Source of the DNA: Polyangiaceae bacterium
GTDB taxonomy: Bacteria > Myxococcota_A > Polyangia > Polyangiales > Polyangiaceae
Assembly (NCBI GenBank): GCA_025936045.1
Contig: JAICUB010000009.1
Span: 106,342-170,341 of the forward strand
DNA length: 64,000 nucleotides
Reading direction: 5' to 3'
The notes below the pieces were generated by a model. That model had not been told where the DNA came from, did no database searches, and saw only the letters and a list, made by a program, of their open reading frames with translations. Made by a program: the position numbers and the translations under genes. Positions 54,301 through 63,909 of the stretch are shown one piece after another (position 1 is the first letter of the stretch; each line of letters begins with the position of its first letter).

Positions 54301-55651
54301 AGGGCTCGGTCCCGTCACGGTATCCGAGCTCGCGCGCTCGCTCGCCGTGAGCGAAGACGCGGTCACGGTCGCGCTCGCGTCGCTCGAAGCCGACGGCGTC
54401 GTCTTCCGCGGCTCCTTCCGTCCCGGCGGCCAAGCGGAATGGTGCGAGCGGCGCCTGCTCGCCCGCATCCACCGCGCCACGATCGATCGGCTGCGTTCCG
54501 AAATCGAACCGGTGACGCAACGAGACTTCACGCGCTTCTTGCTCGCGTGGCAGCGCGTCCTGCCGAGCCAGAAGCTCGCGGGACCGACGGGCGTCGCCGC
54601 CGCGCTCGACATCCTCGAAGGCTTCGAAGCGCCCGCGAGCGCGTGGGAGTCGGACCTCTTGCCCTCGCGGCTCGAAGAGTACGACGCGGCGTGGCTCGAC
54701 GGCTTGTGCCTCGCGGGCCAAACGAGCTGGCTCCGCCGCACACCGAGCGGCTCGGGCGCGACGCCCGTCCGCGCGACGCCGATCACGCTCGTGCCGCGCT
54801 CGGCCGTCTCGCGCTGGCGAGCGCTCGGCGCGTCCGTCGCAAACCAGACGCCGCTCTCGCCCGACGCCGAAGCCCTCAAGGGTGCGCTCGAACGCGGCGG
54901 GGCGTCCTTCTTCGACGATCTCGTGCGCGCGAGCGGCCTCGTGCGCGCTCAGGTGGAAACCGCGCTCGGCGAGCTCGTATCGCGCGGCGTCGTCGGCTCG
55001 GACGGGTTCAGCGGCCTGCGCGCGCTGCTCGTGCCCGCCAACCGCCGCGGCAAAAACGAATACGGCCGTCATCGCGGCCGTGGCCCCGCCTACGCGCTCG
55101 CGGGCGCCGGGCGCTGGTCGCTCCTCGGCTCGAGCGCGCCCTCGACCGTCACGCTCGACGACGACGAAGTCGAAGCCGTCGCCTGGACGCTGCTGCGGCG
55201 CTGGGGCGTCGTCTTCCGTCGCGTGATCGATCGCGAAGGCGCCCTGCCGCCCTGGCGCGAGCTCCTGCGCTGCTACCGTCGTCTGGAAGCGCGCGGCGAA
55301 ATTCGCGGCGGGCGCTTCGTCGCCGGCTTCAGCGGCGAACAATACGCCCTCCCCGACGCCGTCGCCGCACTCCGCGCCGCGCGCAGGCAGGCGCCTGATC
55401 GCGCGCTCCTCGCGGTGAGCGCCGCCGATCCGCTGAACGTCGTCGGCATCCTCACGCCGGGCCGCCGCGTCGCCGCGCTCGCCGGCAACCGCATCCTCTT
55501 TCAAGACGGCGTCGCCGTCGCCGTGCGCGAAGGCGCCACCACGCGCCTCCTCGCCGAAGCTCCCCAAACGCCCGCGCACGAGCTCGAAACCGCCCTCATC
55601 CGCCGCCGCTTGCCGCCGACCGTCCGCGCCTACCTCGGCAGCGCGGGCTGA
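51314..55651 (+). CDS. lhr: Lhr-type ATP-dependent DNA helicase
   Basis: A 1445-residue superfamily 2 helicase. Domain 1 has Walker [16 protein letters not shown] and the DEIH box ([13 protein letters not shown]) with motif III LSATQ. Domain 2 has [10 protein letters not shown] and VGRSGH. Then come a winged helix and the Lhr core, and a large C-terminal region of about 600 residues with further winged-helix segments. This is longer than Lhr core proteins and typical of full-length bacterial Lhr. Known relatives translocate 3'-to-5' on ssDNA and unwind RNA:DNA hybrids; some are induced by DNA damage. A GTG at 51314 is the likely start, as the upstream in-frame sequence is antisense to the peroxidase gene. 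No clear ribosome site. Confidence 0.95.
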   Translation: MAIAVSPTEPLALLHPAVARWFASRFVAPTSVQAQAWPAAQAGQNVLLAAPTGSGKTLAAFLMAIDALVREGTSGRPLPNETRVVYVSPLRALSNDVEKNLLVPLAGIRQALGELGLPDVEIRTAVRTGDTPSKERTKATHKPPHLYVTTPESLYILLTSESGRRMLSTVRAVIVDEIHALVGDKRGSHLALSLERLAALTQRKVQRIGLSATQKPIEDVARFLVGGADGVAPDCSIVDTGHVRARDLAVELPNAPLEAVMSGEVWEEVYDRITALVREHKTTLVFVNTRRLCERLAKNLGDRLGQERVTSHHGSLSREHRLLAEQRLKSGALSALVATASLELGIDVGDVDLVIQVGSTRSISTFVQRVGRSGHFLGGTPKGRLFPLSRDELCEAAALLDAVRRGELDRVRIPEAPLDILAQQIVAATAAEGEWTEDALFELFRRAYPYRHLTRKAFDDVVEMLAKGFATARGRRGAHLFEDPVEHKLRPRRGAKLAAITSGGAIPDVADYEVLLEPEGVRVGTIHEDFAVESMAGDVFQLGNQSYVIRRVEPGRVRVEDARGAPPTIPFWLGEAPARTAELSHAVSRLRETVAELLERENGGERALAYLAHDVGLSAAAAEQIRDYFALALATLGAMPSESTLVLERFFDETGGMHLVIHAPLGGRINRAWGLTLRKCFCRKFDFELQAAANEDAIVLSLGPTHSFPVEDVWHYVHSKSAREVLIQALLVAPMFGTRWRWNAQRALAVLRCRGGRKVPPRFQRMDADDLLTACFPEQVACAENLAGPREVPDHPLVNQTVADTTTEAMDADGLVALVERIERGELRLVARDLTEPSPFAASILTAKPYAFLDDAPLEERRTQAVLSRRWLDPAQAKDLGALDPEAVTRVCADAWPDPRDPDELADALGVLGFMTEVEGRRADLTAHFEALTSRGRATRLDVAGGLWVAADRLAEHLALHPDARLSPPITARPPRGSEPPTYESALKELLRSRVEGLGPVTVSELARSLAVSEDAVTVALASLEADGVVFRGSFRPGGQAEWCERRLLARIHRATIDRLRSEIEPVTQRDFTRFLLAWQRVLPSQKLAGPTGVAAALDILEGFEAPASAWESDLLPSRLEEYDAAWLDGLCLAGQTSWLRRTPSGSGATPVRATPITLVPRSAVSRWRALGASVANQTPLSPDAEALKGALERGGASFFDDLVRASGLVRAQVETALGELVSRGVVGSDGFSGLRALLVPANRRGKNEYGRHRGRGPAYALAGAGRWSLLGSSAPSTVTLDDDEVEAVAWTLLRRWGVVFRRVIDREGALPPWRELLRCYRRLEARGEIRGGRFVAGFSGEQYALPDAVAALRAARRQAPDRALLAVSAADPLNVVGILTPGRRVAALAGNRILFQDGVAVAVREGATTRLLAEAPQTPAHELETALIRRRLPPTVRAYLGSAG

Positions 55652-55672
55652 TTAGCCTGCGCAAGCCTGCGC

Positions 55673-56257
55673 TCACGCGAGCGCATCCACGCGCTGCAAC
55701 GCAGCGTCGAACGCAGGTATCAGATCCGACTGCTCGAGCGCCCCCTCCAGCAGGCGCAGTGTTTCGCGAATCATCTCGAGGTCGATCGTTGCTCGCTGCG
55801 CCAAGAGCACCGCATCGACATCCGCGCGGTCCTTGTCCCGGCCCGCGAGCACCTTCATGACGATCACGTCTTCGGGCCGCGCCACCGGAACGCGCGCCCC
55901 TGCGACGTCGCGCACCTCCGCGCGCCCCAAGAAGAGCTCCTCGATGCCCGGGCCGGCGAGTACGAGATCGACGGGCATCCGGGTCGCGACGTGCACGACG
56001 GGCAGCACGCGCGTCTTCCGCACGAATTCGCCATCCTCGATGCGCAGCTCGAAGCTCGAGCGGCGCAGAGCAGCGACCAGCGTTTCGGTCGGCAGCTCAC
56101 CGAGCCTGACAGTCACGTCGACGTCGGCGGTCAGCCTGGCGGCCCCATACAGCAACGCGGCCTGTGCGCCGAAGAGGTACCACCCCACGCCGAGCTCACG
56201 GAGGCTCGCGCTCAGGTCCTCCAGAACTTCAGCGAGTTTCGAACGCGGCTTCGGCAC
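55673..56257 (-). CDS. Nucleotidyltransferase-fold protein (AbiEii/DUF6036-like)
   Basis: A 194-residue protein whose N-terminus has GAQAALLYGAARLTADVDVTV, a GSxxx...DxD motif of minimal nucleotidyltransferases, plus VDLVLAGPGIEELFLGRA and VARPEDVIVMKVLAGRDKDRADV, typical of AbiEii/MenT-like or DUF6036 toxins. Such toxins modify tRNA or other nucleic acid. The start lies 29 nt inside the 3' end of the upstream 82-residue gene, so they are translationally linked. The partner is a plausible antitoxin. Toxicity cannot be told from sequence. Confidence 0.82.
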   Translation of the reverse strand: MPKPRSKLAEVLEDLSASLRELGVGWYLFGAQAALLYGAARLTADVDVTVRLGELPTETLVAALRRSSFELRIEDGEFVRKTRVLPVVHVATRMPVDLVLAGPGIEELFLGRAEVRDVAGARVPVARPEDVIVMKVLAGRDKDRADVDAVLLAQRATIDLEMIRETLRLLEGALEQSDLIPAFDAALQRVDALA

Positions 56258-56477
56258 GGTCGAGCAAAGCCTTGAGTCGAAGGTGGTGTTCCCAGTCCTC
56301 GTGACTGTAACGGGCGCTCGGAAAGTTCGGATCGACTTCCCGCGCGTGTTCGTAGAGAAGCTCCCCGAAACTGAGCGACGTGGCTGCGCCGGACGACGAG
56401 GCCCAGTGGAGGCGCTTCATTCGCTCCGCCTCGTCGCGTGGACGTTCGACGAAGGCGCGAATGTCACGGGGATCCAT
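56229..56477 (-). CDS. Small partner of nucleotidyltransferase, possible antitoxin
   Basis: An 82-residue protein MDPRDIRAFVERP...SFGELLYEHAREVDPNF...HEDWEHHLRLKALLDRAEAAFETR. Helical, with no DNA-binding motif I recognise. It overlaps the nucleotidyltransferase gene by 29 nt and precedes it, the order in many type II or IV modules. ATG at 56477 is chosen; a GTG at 56495 is possible. I do not recognise the family with certainty. Confidence 0.65.
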   Translation of the reverse strand: MDPRDIRAFVERPRDEAERMKRLHWASSSGAATSLSFGELLYEHAREVDPNFPSARYSHEDWEHHLRLKALLDRAEAAFETR

Positions 56478-56759
56478 CTCGATGAAATTTACCACGAGCG
56501 GCGCAGGCCCCCTGGGCGAGCTCCGGCTATTACGAAAAAGACCGGAGTTTCGCGACGAGCCGTGCCCGCGCCGGCTACGGCGACGGAGCACGCGCTGACC
56601 TCGCGCGCGTGCCGGACGGGGCGACCAAGAGAGCGGCACTCGCGCCCTGCCTCGAGCGCTGAGCTCGAGCCGCACGTCGCGACACCCGGCCGGAGTGCGA
56701 GAGCACCGCACGGCGCGGGCCCACGAGCGCCCCCAAAGCCGCCGTGCGATAACGGGAAA
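56478..56759. other. Divergent intergenic region between small gene and HipA-like gene
   Basis: A 282-bp stretch with no visible ORF that looks coding and no clear promoter or repeat. Regulation of both flanking genes must lie here. Confidence 0.4.
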
Positions 56760-57509
56760 GTGCCGGTTCATCGCTACGCGACGCGCCATGTGCTCGGTCG
56801 GTTTCGGCGCGGAGGGAGCTCGTCGCCGGTCGTGGTCGAAACGCCGGCCGGACGCTTCGTGCTCAAGCTGCGCGGCGCGGGCGAAGGGGTGCCGGCGCTG
56901 ATCGCGGAAATCCTCGTCGGTGAGCTCGCGGAGCGGCTCGGGCTGCCGGTCCCGGAGCGCGCGCTCGTCGAGCTCGACCCCGCATTCGAAAGCGACGACA
57001 AGAACGACGAGCTTGCCGATTTGCTCGCGCGCAGTGTCGGGCTGAACGTCGGGTTGCGCTTGCTCGACGGCGCGCGCGAGCCGCGACCCGAGGAGCTCGC
57101 GCGCCTCGACGACGACTTCGCGCTGCGCGTGCTCTGGCTCGACGGCCTCACGCAAAACCTCGACCGCACGCCGGCAAATCCCAACATCCTCTTTTGGAAC
57201 CGGCGCCCGTGGCTCATCGATCACGGCGCCGCGCTCTCCTTCCACTACGATTGGTCCGGCGTGACCGAAGCTTCGCCGCGCGAGCCCACGAGCTATGCGG
57301 CGCACGTCTTCGGCGAGCGCGCCCCGCTGCTGCGCCGCCATGACGAAGCCTTCGCCCGCCTCGTGAGCGCGCACGCGCTCGATGCCATGGTGGAACGAAT
57401 ACCCACCGAGTTTTTCCAAACTGGCGAAACCCCGGAACGCGGCCGTGCGGCCTACGCCGCGTTTCTGTGGAAACGGCTGAAGGCACCGCGGCCGGTCATC
57501 GCGGCCTAA
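56760..57509 (+). CDS. HipA-like kinase domain protein
   Basis: A 249-residue protein beginning with GTG (VPVHRYATRHVLGRF). It has FVLKLRGAGEG near a phosphate loop, EILVGELAERLGLPVPE, and the catalytic WLDGLTQNLDRTPANPNILF with RRPWLIDHGAALSF, where the Asp of NLDRT and Asp of IDHG match the HipA kinase base and metal ligands. The small, single-domain size matches the HipA_2-type kinases rather than the full-length HipA persistence kinase. No hipB-like antitoxin is adjacent. GGGAAA lies just upstream. It is divergent from the nucleotidyltransferase pair. Confidence 0.85.
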   Translation: MPVHRYATRHVLGRFRRGGSSSPVVVETPAGRFVLKLRGAGEGVPALIAEILVGELAERLGLPVPERALVELDPAFESDDKNDELADLLARSVGLNVGLRLLDGAREPRPEELARLDDDFALRVLWLDGLTQNLDRTPANPNILFWNRRPWLIDHGAALSFHYDWSGVTEASPREPTSYAAHVFGERAPLLRRHDEAFARLVSAHALDAMVERIPTEFFQTGETPERGRAAYAAFLWKRLKAPRPVIAA

Positions 57510-57545
57510 CGGCACGCCGACAGGGTCACGCTGTCGCGCATCGAA

Positions 57546-57565
57546 CTATGTATACGTATACATAG
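57546..57565. promoter_or_regulatory. Perfect 20-bp palindrome of ATGT-N8-ACAT type
   Basis: ctatgtatac followed directly by its reverse complement gtatacatag. The inner 16 bp match ATGT-N8-ACAT, the operator pattern described for PadR-family repressors. It is A/T-rich in a G/C-rich region. It lies between two convergent genes rather than in front of a gene, so neither operator nor terminator (no T-run) fits easily. Confidence 0.6.
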
Positions 57566-57617
57566 CTCGCGCTGTCTCTCGCGAGCCTCCTGCCGGCGAG
57601 CATGTCTCGGCCTGTGC

Positions 57618-58052
57618 TCAGCGAACGGAGGGCTCGTGCTTCGTCAGACACTCCACGAGCGCGACCGCGGCCGCTCCGCAACCGAGTATTTGCGTCGTCG
57701 TGTAGGCGTGGCGCGTCTCGACGGCGACGGGCACGAGCGCGCTACACATCGAGAGCGCGCGGAGCCCTTCCTCCAGGCACGAGCTCGAAGAAGCAAGGGC
57801 GCTCGGCAGCGCTTCGGCCGCCGGCGCGCCACCCTCGCCGCTGAAGCGACGCACGAGCGCGTCCGTGCATTCGTCGCCCCCACGGCCGCCCGCGCCGGGC
57901 ATCGCGGGTTGGCAGGGGGGCGTCAGGTTCGGCCCGCGCGCTGCGTCGGCGGCGCCGTTCGACGCGTCAGGCACGATGCTCGGCGGCTCCGCGCCGTCGG
58001 TCGGGTCGTCGAGCGTGCATTGGGTGATCGGTCGGAACGTGACTTCAGGCAT
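57618..58052 (-). CDS. Small protein of unknown function, Cys-containing
   Basis: A 144-residue protein (MPEVTFRPITQCTLDDPTDG...). It has an acidic/Pro-rich N-terminal half with CQPAMPGAGGRGGDEC, then a helical segment with several Cys (SSSSCLEEGLRALSMCSALV, ILGCGAAAVALVECL). No signal peptide at the start. GGAG lies 5 nt before ATG, a strong ribosome site. Function unknown; no family recognised. Confidence 0.7.
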   Translation of the reverse strand: MPEVTFRPITQCTLDDPTDGAEPPSIVPDASNGAADAARGPNLTPPCQPAMPGAGGRGGDECTDALVRRFSGEGGAPAAEALPSALASSSSCLEEGLRALSMCSALVPVAVETRHAYTTTQILGCGAAAVALVECLTKHEPSVR

Positions 58053-58141
58053 GTGAGCTCCTTCACGAGGCCGGAGTTGCCCCGCATTCGCTCACTCGGT
58101 CAGCCGCACCCCGAGTTGCGCGCCGCGAGCGAGTGACGCCA

Positions 58142-60268
58142 TCACGCCGTGGAGTAACGGAGCCTGAGCGCGTTCGCGATCACGGAGACGGAGCTCGCGC
58201 TCATCGCCGCCGCGGCGAGCATGGGCGAGAGCAAGACGCCGAACCAGGGATAAAGGAGGCCGGCCGCCACCGGCACACCGAGCAAGTTATAGCCGAAGGC
58301 AAACCACAGGTTTTGCCGGATGTTCGCCAGCGTGGCGCGACTCAGGCGCCGCGCGCGAGCGATCCCGCGCAGGTCGCCGCTCACGAGCGTGACCGACGCG
58401 CTCTCCATCGCGATGTCGGTACCGGTGCCCATGGCGATGCCGACGGCCGCCGCCGCGAGCGCGGGTGCGTCGTTGATGCCGTCGCCGGCCATCGCCACCA
58501 CGTGCCCTTCCGCTGAAAGCTCGCGGAGCTTCGCTGCCTTGTCGGCCGGCAGCACGCCCGCGAACACGCGCTCGATACCGAGCTCCCGGGCGATGCGCCG
58601 CGCCGTCGTCTCACTGTCGCCGGTGAGCATCACGAGCGTCAGACCCTCGGCACGCAGCTGCTCGAGCGCTTCCCGGGTGCTCGGCTTGATCGGGTCGGCA
58701 AAGGCGACGAGCCCGAGCAGCGCCGCGTCGCTCGCGACGAACATGACGCTCTGTCCCGCACCCTCGAGCTCCGCGGCGCGATCCGCGAGCGGCGACGGAT
58801 CGATGCCGCTCTCCGCGAGCAGCGCGCGGTTGCCGAGAGCGACGCGCGCGCCGTTCAGCTCGCCGCGCACTCCTTTGCCGGCGACCGCCTGGAAACCGCT
58901 CGCGCTTTCCAGGCGGATGCGGCGTGCCACGGCCGCGGAGACGACGGCCGCTGCGAGGGGGTGCTCGCTCCCGCGCTCGAGCGCCGCGGCGCAGCCGAGC
59001 ACGCGCGCTTCGTCCGCGCCCGGTGCCGCCACCACGACGGTGAGCTTCGGCTTGCCCTCGGTGAGCGTCCCCGTTTTGTCGAGCACGAGCGTATCGACCT
59101 TGGACAAGAGCTCGATCGCTTCCGCATGCCGGAAGAGGACGCCGAGGTGCGCGCCGCGGCCGCTCGCGACCATGATCGACATCGGCGTCGCGAGCCCGAG
59201 CGCGCACGGGCACGCGATCATCAGCACCGCGACCGCGTTCACGACGGCGTGCGCGAGCCTCGGCTCCGGCCCCACGCCGAGCCACACGCCGAACGTCACG
59301 AGCGCCACCGCCAGCACGGCCGGCACGAACACCCCCGCGACGCGGTCGGCGAGCTTCTGCACGGGCGCGCGCGTGCGCTGCGCTTCGCTCACGAGCGCCA
59401 CGATGCGCGACACCAGCGTCTGCGCACCGACGCGCTCGGCCAGCATGACGAACGTCCCGGTCCCGTTGAGCGCGCCGGCGACGACTTTGTCGCCCGCCGC
59501 CTTCGTGACGGGCATCGGTTCGCCCGTGAGCATCGCTTCGTTCACCGCGCTCTCGCCGTCGAGCACGACGCCGTCGACCGGGATTTTCTCGCCGGGTCGC
59601 ACGCGCAGCGCCTGGCCGACCTCCACGTCCTCGAGCGCCACGTCCGTCTCGGTGCCGTCTTCCTGCACGCGGCGCGCGGTCTTCGGCGTGAGGCCGAGCA
59701 GCGAACGAATGGCGGCGCCCGTCTGACGCCGTGCACGAAGCTCGAGCACCTGTCCGAGCAGGACGAGCGCTACGATCACCGCCGCCGCTTCGAAGTAGAC
59801 GCTCACACGCCCGTCGTGCCCGCGCAGGGACGGCGGAAACCAGGCGGGAGCGAGCGCCGCGACGACGCTGTAGCCGTACGACACGGCGACTCCGAGCCCA
59901 ATCAGCGTGAACATGTTGAGACTCAGGTGTCGCACCGACTGCGCGGCGCGCTCGAAAAACGGCCACGCCGCCCACAGACAAACCGGTGTCGCGAGCGCGA
60001 GCTCGACGAGCGCTTCGGTGCCGGACGAGAGCGGCGAGGCGTGTCCCCACAGCATGTGCCCCATCGAAAGCACCACGAGCGGCAGCGCGAACGCGACCGC
60101 GACCCGAAAGCGGCGCGTCATGTCGAGGAGCTCGTGGCTCGGCTCCTCGTCGGCGAGCGCCGGCATCATTCGTTCGAGCGCCATGCCGCACTTCGGACAC
60201 GTCCCGGGGCCTTCCTGCACCACCTCGGGATCCATCGGACATGTGTAGAGGACGGCGTGATCACTCAT
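58142..60268 (-). CDS. copA: Copper-transporting P1B-type ATPase
   Basis: A 708-residue inner-membrane pump exporting Cu(I) from the cytoplasm. The N-terminus has no classical GMxCxxC domain but [15 protein letters not shown] and TCPKCGM, a heavy-metal-binding (HMBD/YHS-like) segment. Then come eight membrane helices, the TGE actuator loop (MLTGEPMPV), the CPC metal site ([12 protein letters not shown]), phosphorylation [12 protein letters not shown] locus GSEHPLA, and hinge [11 protein letters not shown]. The last helix ends [16 protein letters not shown], typical for copper. ATG at 60268 is chosen; the longer ORF to 60337 adds unlikely residues. It is divergent from the oxidase gene with 81 bp between, a shared control region. 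Confidence 0.95.
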   Translation of the reverse strand: MSDHAVLYTCPMDPEVVQEGPGTCPKCGMALERMMPALADEEPSHELLDMTRRFRVAVAFALPLVVLSMGHMLWGHASPLSSGTEALVELALATPVCLWAAWPFFERAAQSVRHLSLNMFTLIGLGVAVSYGYSVVAALAPAWFPPSLRGHDGRVSVYFEAAAVIVALVLLGQVLELRARRQTGAAIRSLLGLTPKTARRVQEDGTETDVALEDVEVGQALRVRPGEKIPVDGVVLDGESAVNEAMLTGEPMPVTKAAGDKVVAGALNGTGTFVMLAERVGAQTLVSRIVALVSEAQRTRAPVQKLADRVAGVFVPAVLAVALVTFGVWLGVGPEPRLAHAVVNAVAVLMIACPCALGLATPMSIMVASGRGAHLGVLFRHAEAIELLSKVDTLVLDKTGTLTEGKPKLTVVVAAPGADEARVLGCAAALERGSEHPLAAAVVSAAVARRIRLESASGFQAVAGKGVRGELNGARVALGNRALLAESGIDPSPLADRAAELEGAGQSVMFVASDAALLGLVAFADPIKPSTREALEQLRAEGLTLVMLTGDSETTARRIARELGIERVFAGVLPADKAAKLRELSAEGHVVAMAGDGINDAPALAAAAVGIAMGTGTDIAMESASVTLVSGDLRGIARARRLSRATLANIRQNLWFAFGYNLLGVPVAAGLLYPWFGVLLSPMLAAAAMSASSVSVIANALRLRYSTA

Positions 60269-60290
60269 GGCTCGGGGCGCACTTTCGGTG

Positions 60291-60328
60291 GCGCGTGGGG
60301 TCGGAAGGTAATATTCGTCGCGCGTGGG
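60291..60328. promoter_or_regulatory. Direct repeat in copA/oxidase divergent control region
   Basis: GCGCGTGGG occurs at 60291-60299 and 60320-60328, 29 bp apart, inside the 81-bp divergent gap. It may mark binding of a copper-responsive regulator, but the repeat is short and G/C-rich, so chance is not excluded. I see no canonical CueR or CopY box. Confidence 0.3.
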
Positions 60329-60349
60329 TGTTTGCACGGCGAGGAAGCG

Positions 60350-61696
60350 ATGAACGACGACATCAATAGGGCACGGCGAGAAATGCTGCTGGGCGGGGCG
60401 GTTTTAGCCGGGGCAACCGCGCTCCTCTCGGAGAAAGCGGCGGGGGCCGCGCCCGCTACGACGCACACGTGGGAGCGATCTTACAGCGGTGAGCCCGGCC
60501 AAAGAGCGCTGCCGCCGGGCGAGCCGGGCCGTGACTACACACCCGTCATCACGCCGAACGGCTCCGCCCTGCCGTGGAAGGTCATCGACGGTGTCAAAGT
60601 GTTTCATCTCGTCGCGGGCGAGGTCGAGCACGAGTTCGCGCCGGGCCTCACCGCGAAATGCTGGGGCTACAACGGCGCCGTCCACGGCCCGACGCTCGAA
60701 GCGGTCGAGGGCGACCGCGTGCGGATTTACGTCTCGAACAAGCTGCCCGCGCCGACCAGCGTGCATTGGCACGGCGTGTACGTGCCGAACGGCATGGACG
60801 GCGTCGCCGGGCTCACGCAGCGCGCCATTCAACCGGGCGAAACCTTCAAATACGAGTTTACGTTCCGGCAGTCGGGCACGCTCATGTACCACCCGCACCA
60901 TGACGAGATGACGCAGATGGCGCTCGGCATGATGGGCATGATCGTCGTGCATCCGCGCCGCCCACCGGCCGGCTATCAGGTCGAGCGCGACTTCGCGATC
61001 CTGTTGAGCGAGTGGCGCATCAGGCCGGGCACCGCCCGCCCCGACCCGAACGAAATGATCGATTTCAACGTGTTCACGCTGAACGCCAAGGCGTTTCCGG
61101 GCACCTCACCGCTCATCGCGAAGACCGGCGATCGGGTCCGTATCCGCTTCGGCAACCTGAGCGCCATGGATCACCACCCGATTCACATGCATGGTCATTT
61201 CTTCAAAGTCACGGGGACGGACGGCGGCAGCATCCCGCCCTCCGCGCAATGGCCCGAAAGCACGGTGCTCGTGCCCGCCGGCACCACGCGCGACATCGAG
61301 CTCGTCACCGACTCGCCGGGCGACTGGCCCGTGCACTGCCACATGACTCACCACGCGATGAATCAGATGGGCCACGGCATTCCCAACATGATCGGCGTCA
61401 AATCCGGCGCCTGGGACAAGAACATCGGCTCGCTCGTGCCGGGCTACATGACGATGGGCCAAGAGGGCATGGGCAGCACGGGGGAGATGCGCATGGCCGT
61501 TCCGCGCAACAGCATCCCCATGGTCGGCGGCCAAGGACCGTACGGCTACATCACCATGGGCGGCATGTTCACCGTGCTCAAGGTCCGCGATCACCTCGTC
61601 TCTTACGACGACCCCGGCAACTACCAGGCGCCTGCCGGCAGCGTGGCGGAGCTCGCGCACGACGCCGACCTGAAGCGCGACGGGATCCGCTGGTGA
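60350..61696 (+). CDS. Multicopper oxidase, Tat-exported (Cu(I) oxidase)
   Basis: A 448-residue periplasmic oxidase. A Tat-like N-terminus ([18 protein letters not shown]) fits export of a folded copper protein. Copper ligands: [22 protein letters not shown] and [14 protein letters not shown], so types 1, 2 and 3 are complete. A Met-rich C-terminal stretch ([16 protein letters not shown] and [10 protein letters not shown]) may sequester Cu(I), as in CueO. The ATG follows GAGGAAG. Its stop overlaps the outer-membrane gene by 4 nt. Divergent from copA, so together they form a copper resistance set. Confidence 0.94.
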   Translation: MNDDINRARREMLLGGAVLAGATALLSEKAAGAAPATTHTWERSYSGEPGQRALPPGEPGRDYTPVITPNGSALPWKVIDGVKVFHLVAGEVEHEFAPGLTAKCWGYNGAVHGPTLEAVEGDRVRIYVSNKLPAPTSVHWHGVYVPNGMDGVAGLTQRAIQPGETFKYEFTFRQSGTLMYHPHHDEMTQMALGMMGMIVVHPRRPPAGYQVERDFAILLSEWRIRPGTARPDPNEMIDFNVFTLNAKAFPGTSPLIAKTGDRVRIRFGNLSAMDHHPIHMHGHFFKVTGTDGGSIPPSAQWPESTVLVPAGTTRDIELVTDSPGDWPVHCHMTHHAMNQMGHGIPNMIGVKSGAWDKNIGSLVPGYMTMGQEGMGSTGEMRMAVPRNSIPMVGGQGPYGYITMGGMFTVLKVRDHLVSYDDPGNYQAPAGSVAELAHDADLKRDGIRW

Positions 61697-63024
61697 GACG
61701 GGAGTCGTTATTTTTTGGGGTTTGGGCACGGCTCGCGCTCGCGGCGCTGACGGCGAGCGGGTGCGCCGCTGACCCGCCGAGCCTCGCGTCGGTGCGCAGC
61801 AGCGCCGAAGCGCGCGTCGACTCGACGGCACCGCACGACGACGACGCCGCGAAGCTCCTCGCAGGTCCGCTCACGCCCGAAACGGCGGCGCGCGTCGCCG
61901 TCGCCGACAATCACGCCGTGCAGGCGGCGTACGCGCGGCTCGGCGTCGCCCACGGCGAGCTCGTGCACGCTCTCCGCGTCCCGAATCCGCGCGCCGACGG
62001 CGCCGTGCGGTTCCGTAAATCCGGCTCGCCCGACATCGAGATCCTCGCGACCATCGGGCTCTCGGACCTCGCGTTCTTGCCGCTCCGGAGCGCAGCGGCA
62101 GAGGAGAGTCTCGAGGCCGAACGGCTCGCCGTCGTCGCGTTCGTGGTGGATCTAGCGTTCGACGTGCGCGAGGCGTTCGTCGCGTATCAAGCAGCGGAGC
62201 AAATCCTCGAGCTCGACAAGAGCGTGCTCGCCGCCACGCAAGCCGCCGCCGACGCCGCCGCCCATCTGCACGAAGCCGGCAACCTGACGGATCTCGACCT
62301 CGCCAACGAGCGCGCCTTCGCCGAAGAAGCGCGCGTCGCCGTGCGGCGCGCCGAAACCGCACGCACCGAAGCACGCGCGCACCTGAGCGAGCTCATGGGC
62401 CTCGCCCCCGGCGCGGAATGGACGGCTGCCACCACGCGCCTGCCCGAGCCTCCGGCTGAAGAGCTTCCCCTCGAGCACTTGGAGCAGCGCGCGCTCGCGC
62501 GAAGCCTCGACCTCACGATCGCCAAACGGCGCGCCACCGCCGCCGACAAGCGCGCCACCGCTGCCGAAGTCGAGGGTTTGGTCCCCGAGCTCCGCGCCGG
62601 CGTCTCCGCCCGTCGCGAAGGTGACTGGGGCATCGGCCCCGCCGCCACGCTCGAAGTCCCTTTATTTTACCAAGGCCAAGGCCTGACGGAAGTCGCCCGC
62701 GCAGAACGCCGCGAACAAAGCGAACTCGGCGCGTCGCTGACGTTCACGATCCGCACGGCCGCGCGCACCGCTGCCGAGCGTCTCACCGCGGCGCGCGCCA
62801 ACGCGGTCGAATATCGAGACGTGCTGCTGCCGTTACGGCAGCGCGTCCTCGACGAATCGGAGCTGCAATACAACGCGATGGCGCTCGGCGTGTTCCAGCT
62901 GCTCGCCGCGAAGCGGGACGAAGTCCAGACGGCGCGAGCGTACGTCGAGTTACTGCGCGAGTATTGGACGGCGAGAGCGGAAGTGGAGCGACTCGAAGCC
63001 GGAAGGCTTCGGGTCGTACGCTGA
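61693..63024 (+). CDS. TolC/CusC-type outer-membrane efflux lipoprotein
   Basis: A 443-residue outer membrane channel. Signal FGVWARLALAALTASGC has lipobox ASGC, so it is lipid-anchored. Two long helical hairpin repeats typical of the OEP family are seen (residues 90-210 and 300-440), with ELMGLAPGAEWTA and the terminal RQRVLDESELQYNAMALGVFQLL matching the second half. GTG overlaps the oxidase stop (GTGA). No RND pump or adaptor is adjacent, so its partner could be a remote RND set. Confidence 0.88.
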   Translation: MRRESLFFGVWARLALAALTASGCAADPPSLASVRSSAEARVDSTAPHDDDAAKLLAGPLTPETAARVAVADNHAVQAAYARLGVAHGELVHALRVPNPRADGAVRFRKSGSPDIEILATIGLSDLAFLPLRSAAAEESLEAERLAVVAFVVDLAFDVREAFVAYQAAEQILELDKSVLAATQAAADAAAHLHEAGNLTDLDLANERAFAEEARVAVRRAETARTEARAHLSELMGLAPGAEWTAATTRLPEPPAEELPLEHLEQRALARSLDLTIAKRRATAADKRATAAEVEGLVPELRAGVSARREGDWGIGPAATLEVPLFYQGQGLTEVARAERREQSELGASLTFTIRTAARTAAERLTAARANAVEYRDVLLPLRQRVLDESELQYNAMALGVFQLLAAKRDEVQTARAYVELLREYWTARAEVERLEAGRLRVVR

Positions 63025-63249
63025 AGTTTCGGCGAGCCCGGCTTCGACGAGGCTCCAGGGGCGCCGCCGAGTTGCGCCTCGAGCGCAGCCGCCCGTGCGC
63101 CAATTGCGCCAATTGCGCCACTCGTCACCCTCTTTCGCGACGAGCCGAGCACGGCTCTGCTCGCAACCTGGCGTTCACTCGGCTGGAGTGCGGACAGGCG
63201 TCGGGACCGGGACGCCGGCCCAGCTCCGTCTCGTGCTACATAATCTGGG
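63025..63249. other. Intergenic region with 9-bp tandem repeat
   Basis: A 225-bp gap. At 63097-63120 the unit gcgccaatt is repeated about 2.7 times. No gene is visible; the promoter of the next lipoprotein gene probably lies here. Confidence 0.4.
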
Positions 63250-63810
63250 ATGCGCCGCCGATATCCCGCGTTCGCGCTAGGCGCGCTCCTCTTGCTCGGC
63301 TGCTCCAACGCTCGCGTGCCCTCGCCGCCCGTGAACGGCGCCATCGTCAACCAGGCCCGCACACTCGACACCAGTGCCGACGCGCTCTCGTTCGTCATCC
63401 AGTGCGACGGCCCCGAGGGCGAGCTCGCGCTCCTCGGCGGATTGTGCGGCGCCAGCGCCGCCGAGCTCGGCGCCGACTACACGGACGCGCCCTCCGGCAT
63501 CGCGACCTGGGCCGGCCCGAGCGGCGGCCCGCTACTCTTGCTATATAACCGCGTCGACCATCGAGCGACCCCGCACATCGACGAATCGGACGAGCTCGCC
63601 TACTCCGCCTTCGTGCTCCTGCGCGGAATTGGAGGCAGTTCGCTCGAAACCGAGAGCCTCTGGCCCCAAGCCGAGCCCGTGAGCTCAGGCTCCATCACGA
63701 CGTACCAAGCGACGTTCGCCGACTGCTCGGGCGGATGGGTCGGCAGCGGAACGCTTCTCTGGCGCTCGACGACGCTGAGGCTCGCTTGGAGCGCCGGGGT
63801 CGCTTGTTGA
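63250..63810 (+). CDS. Lipoprotein of unknown function
   Basis: A 186-residue exported protein. Signal YPAFALGALLLLGC has lipobox LLGC. The body has Cys pairs (FVIQCDGPEG, LGGLCGAS, ADCSGGW) and beta-like segments, but no family I know. ATG at 63250 is compatible with the signal peptide. The codon usage matches its neighbours. Confidence 0.72.
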   Translation: MRRRYPAFALGALLLLGCSNARVPSPPVNGAIVNQARTLDTSADALSFVIQCDGPEGELALLGGLCGASAAELGADYTDAPSGIATWAGPSGGPLLLLYNRVDHRATPHIDESDELAYSAFVLLRGIGGSSLETESLWPQAEPVSSGSITTYQATFADCSGGWVGSGTLLWRSTTLRLAWSAGVAC

Positions 63811-63909
63811 CGACCGGCGGCAATGCCGCCCCAAACCACGACTCAGGGTCATAAAACGCTTTCCGGCAAGCTCGACGGACAGCGGGACTTTCCGGGTGTG
63901 ACGGGCCGC

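Noticed and set aside
57602..57844. 80-codon plus-strand ORF behind the palindrome
   Set aside because: Arg-rich and antisense to the 144-residue gene that has a good ribosome site.
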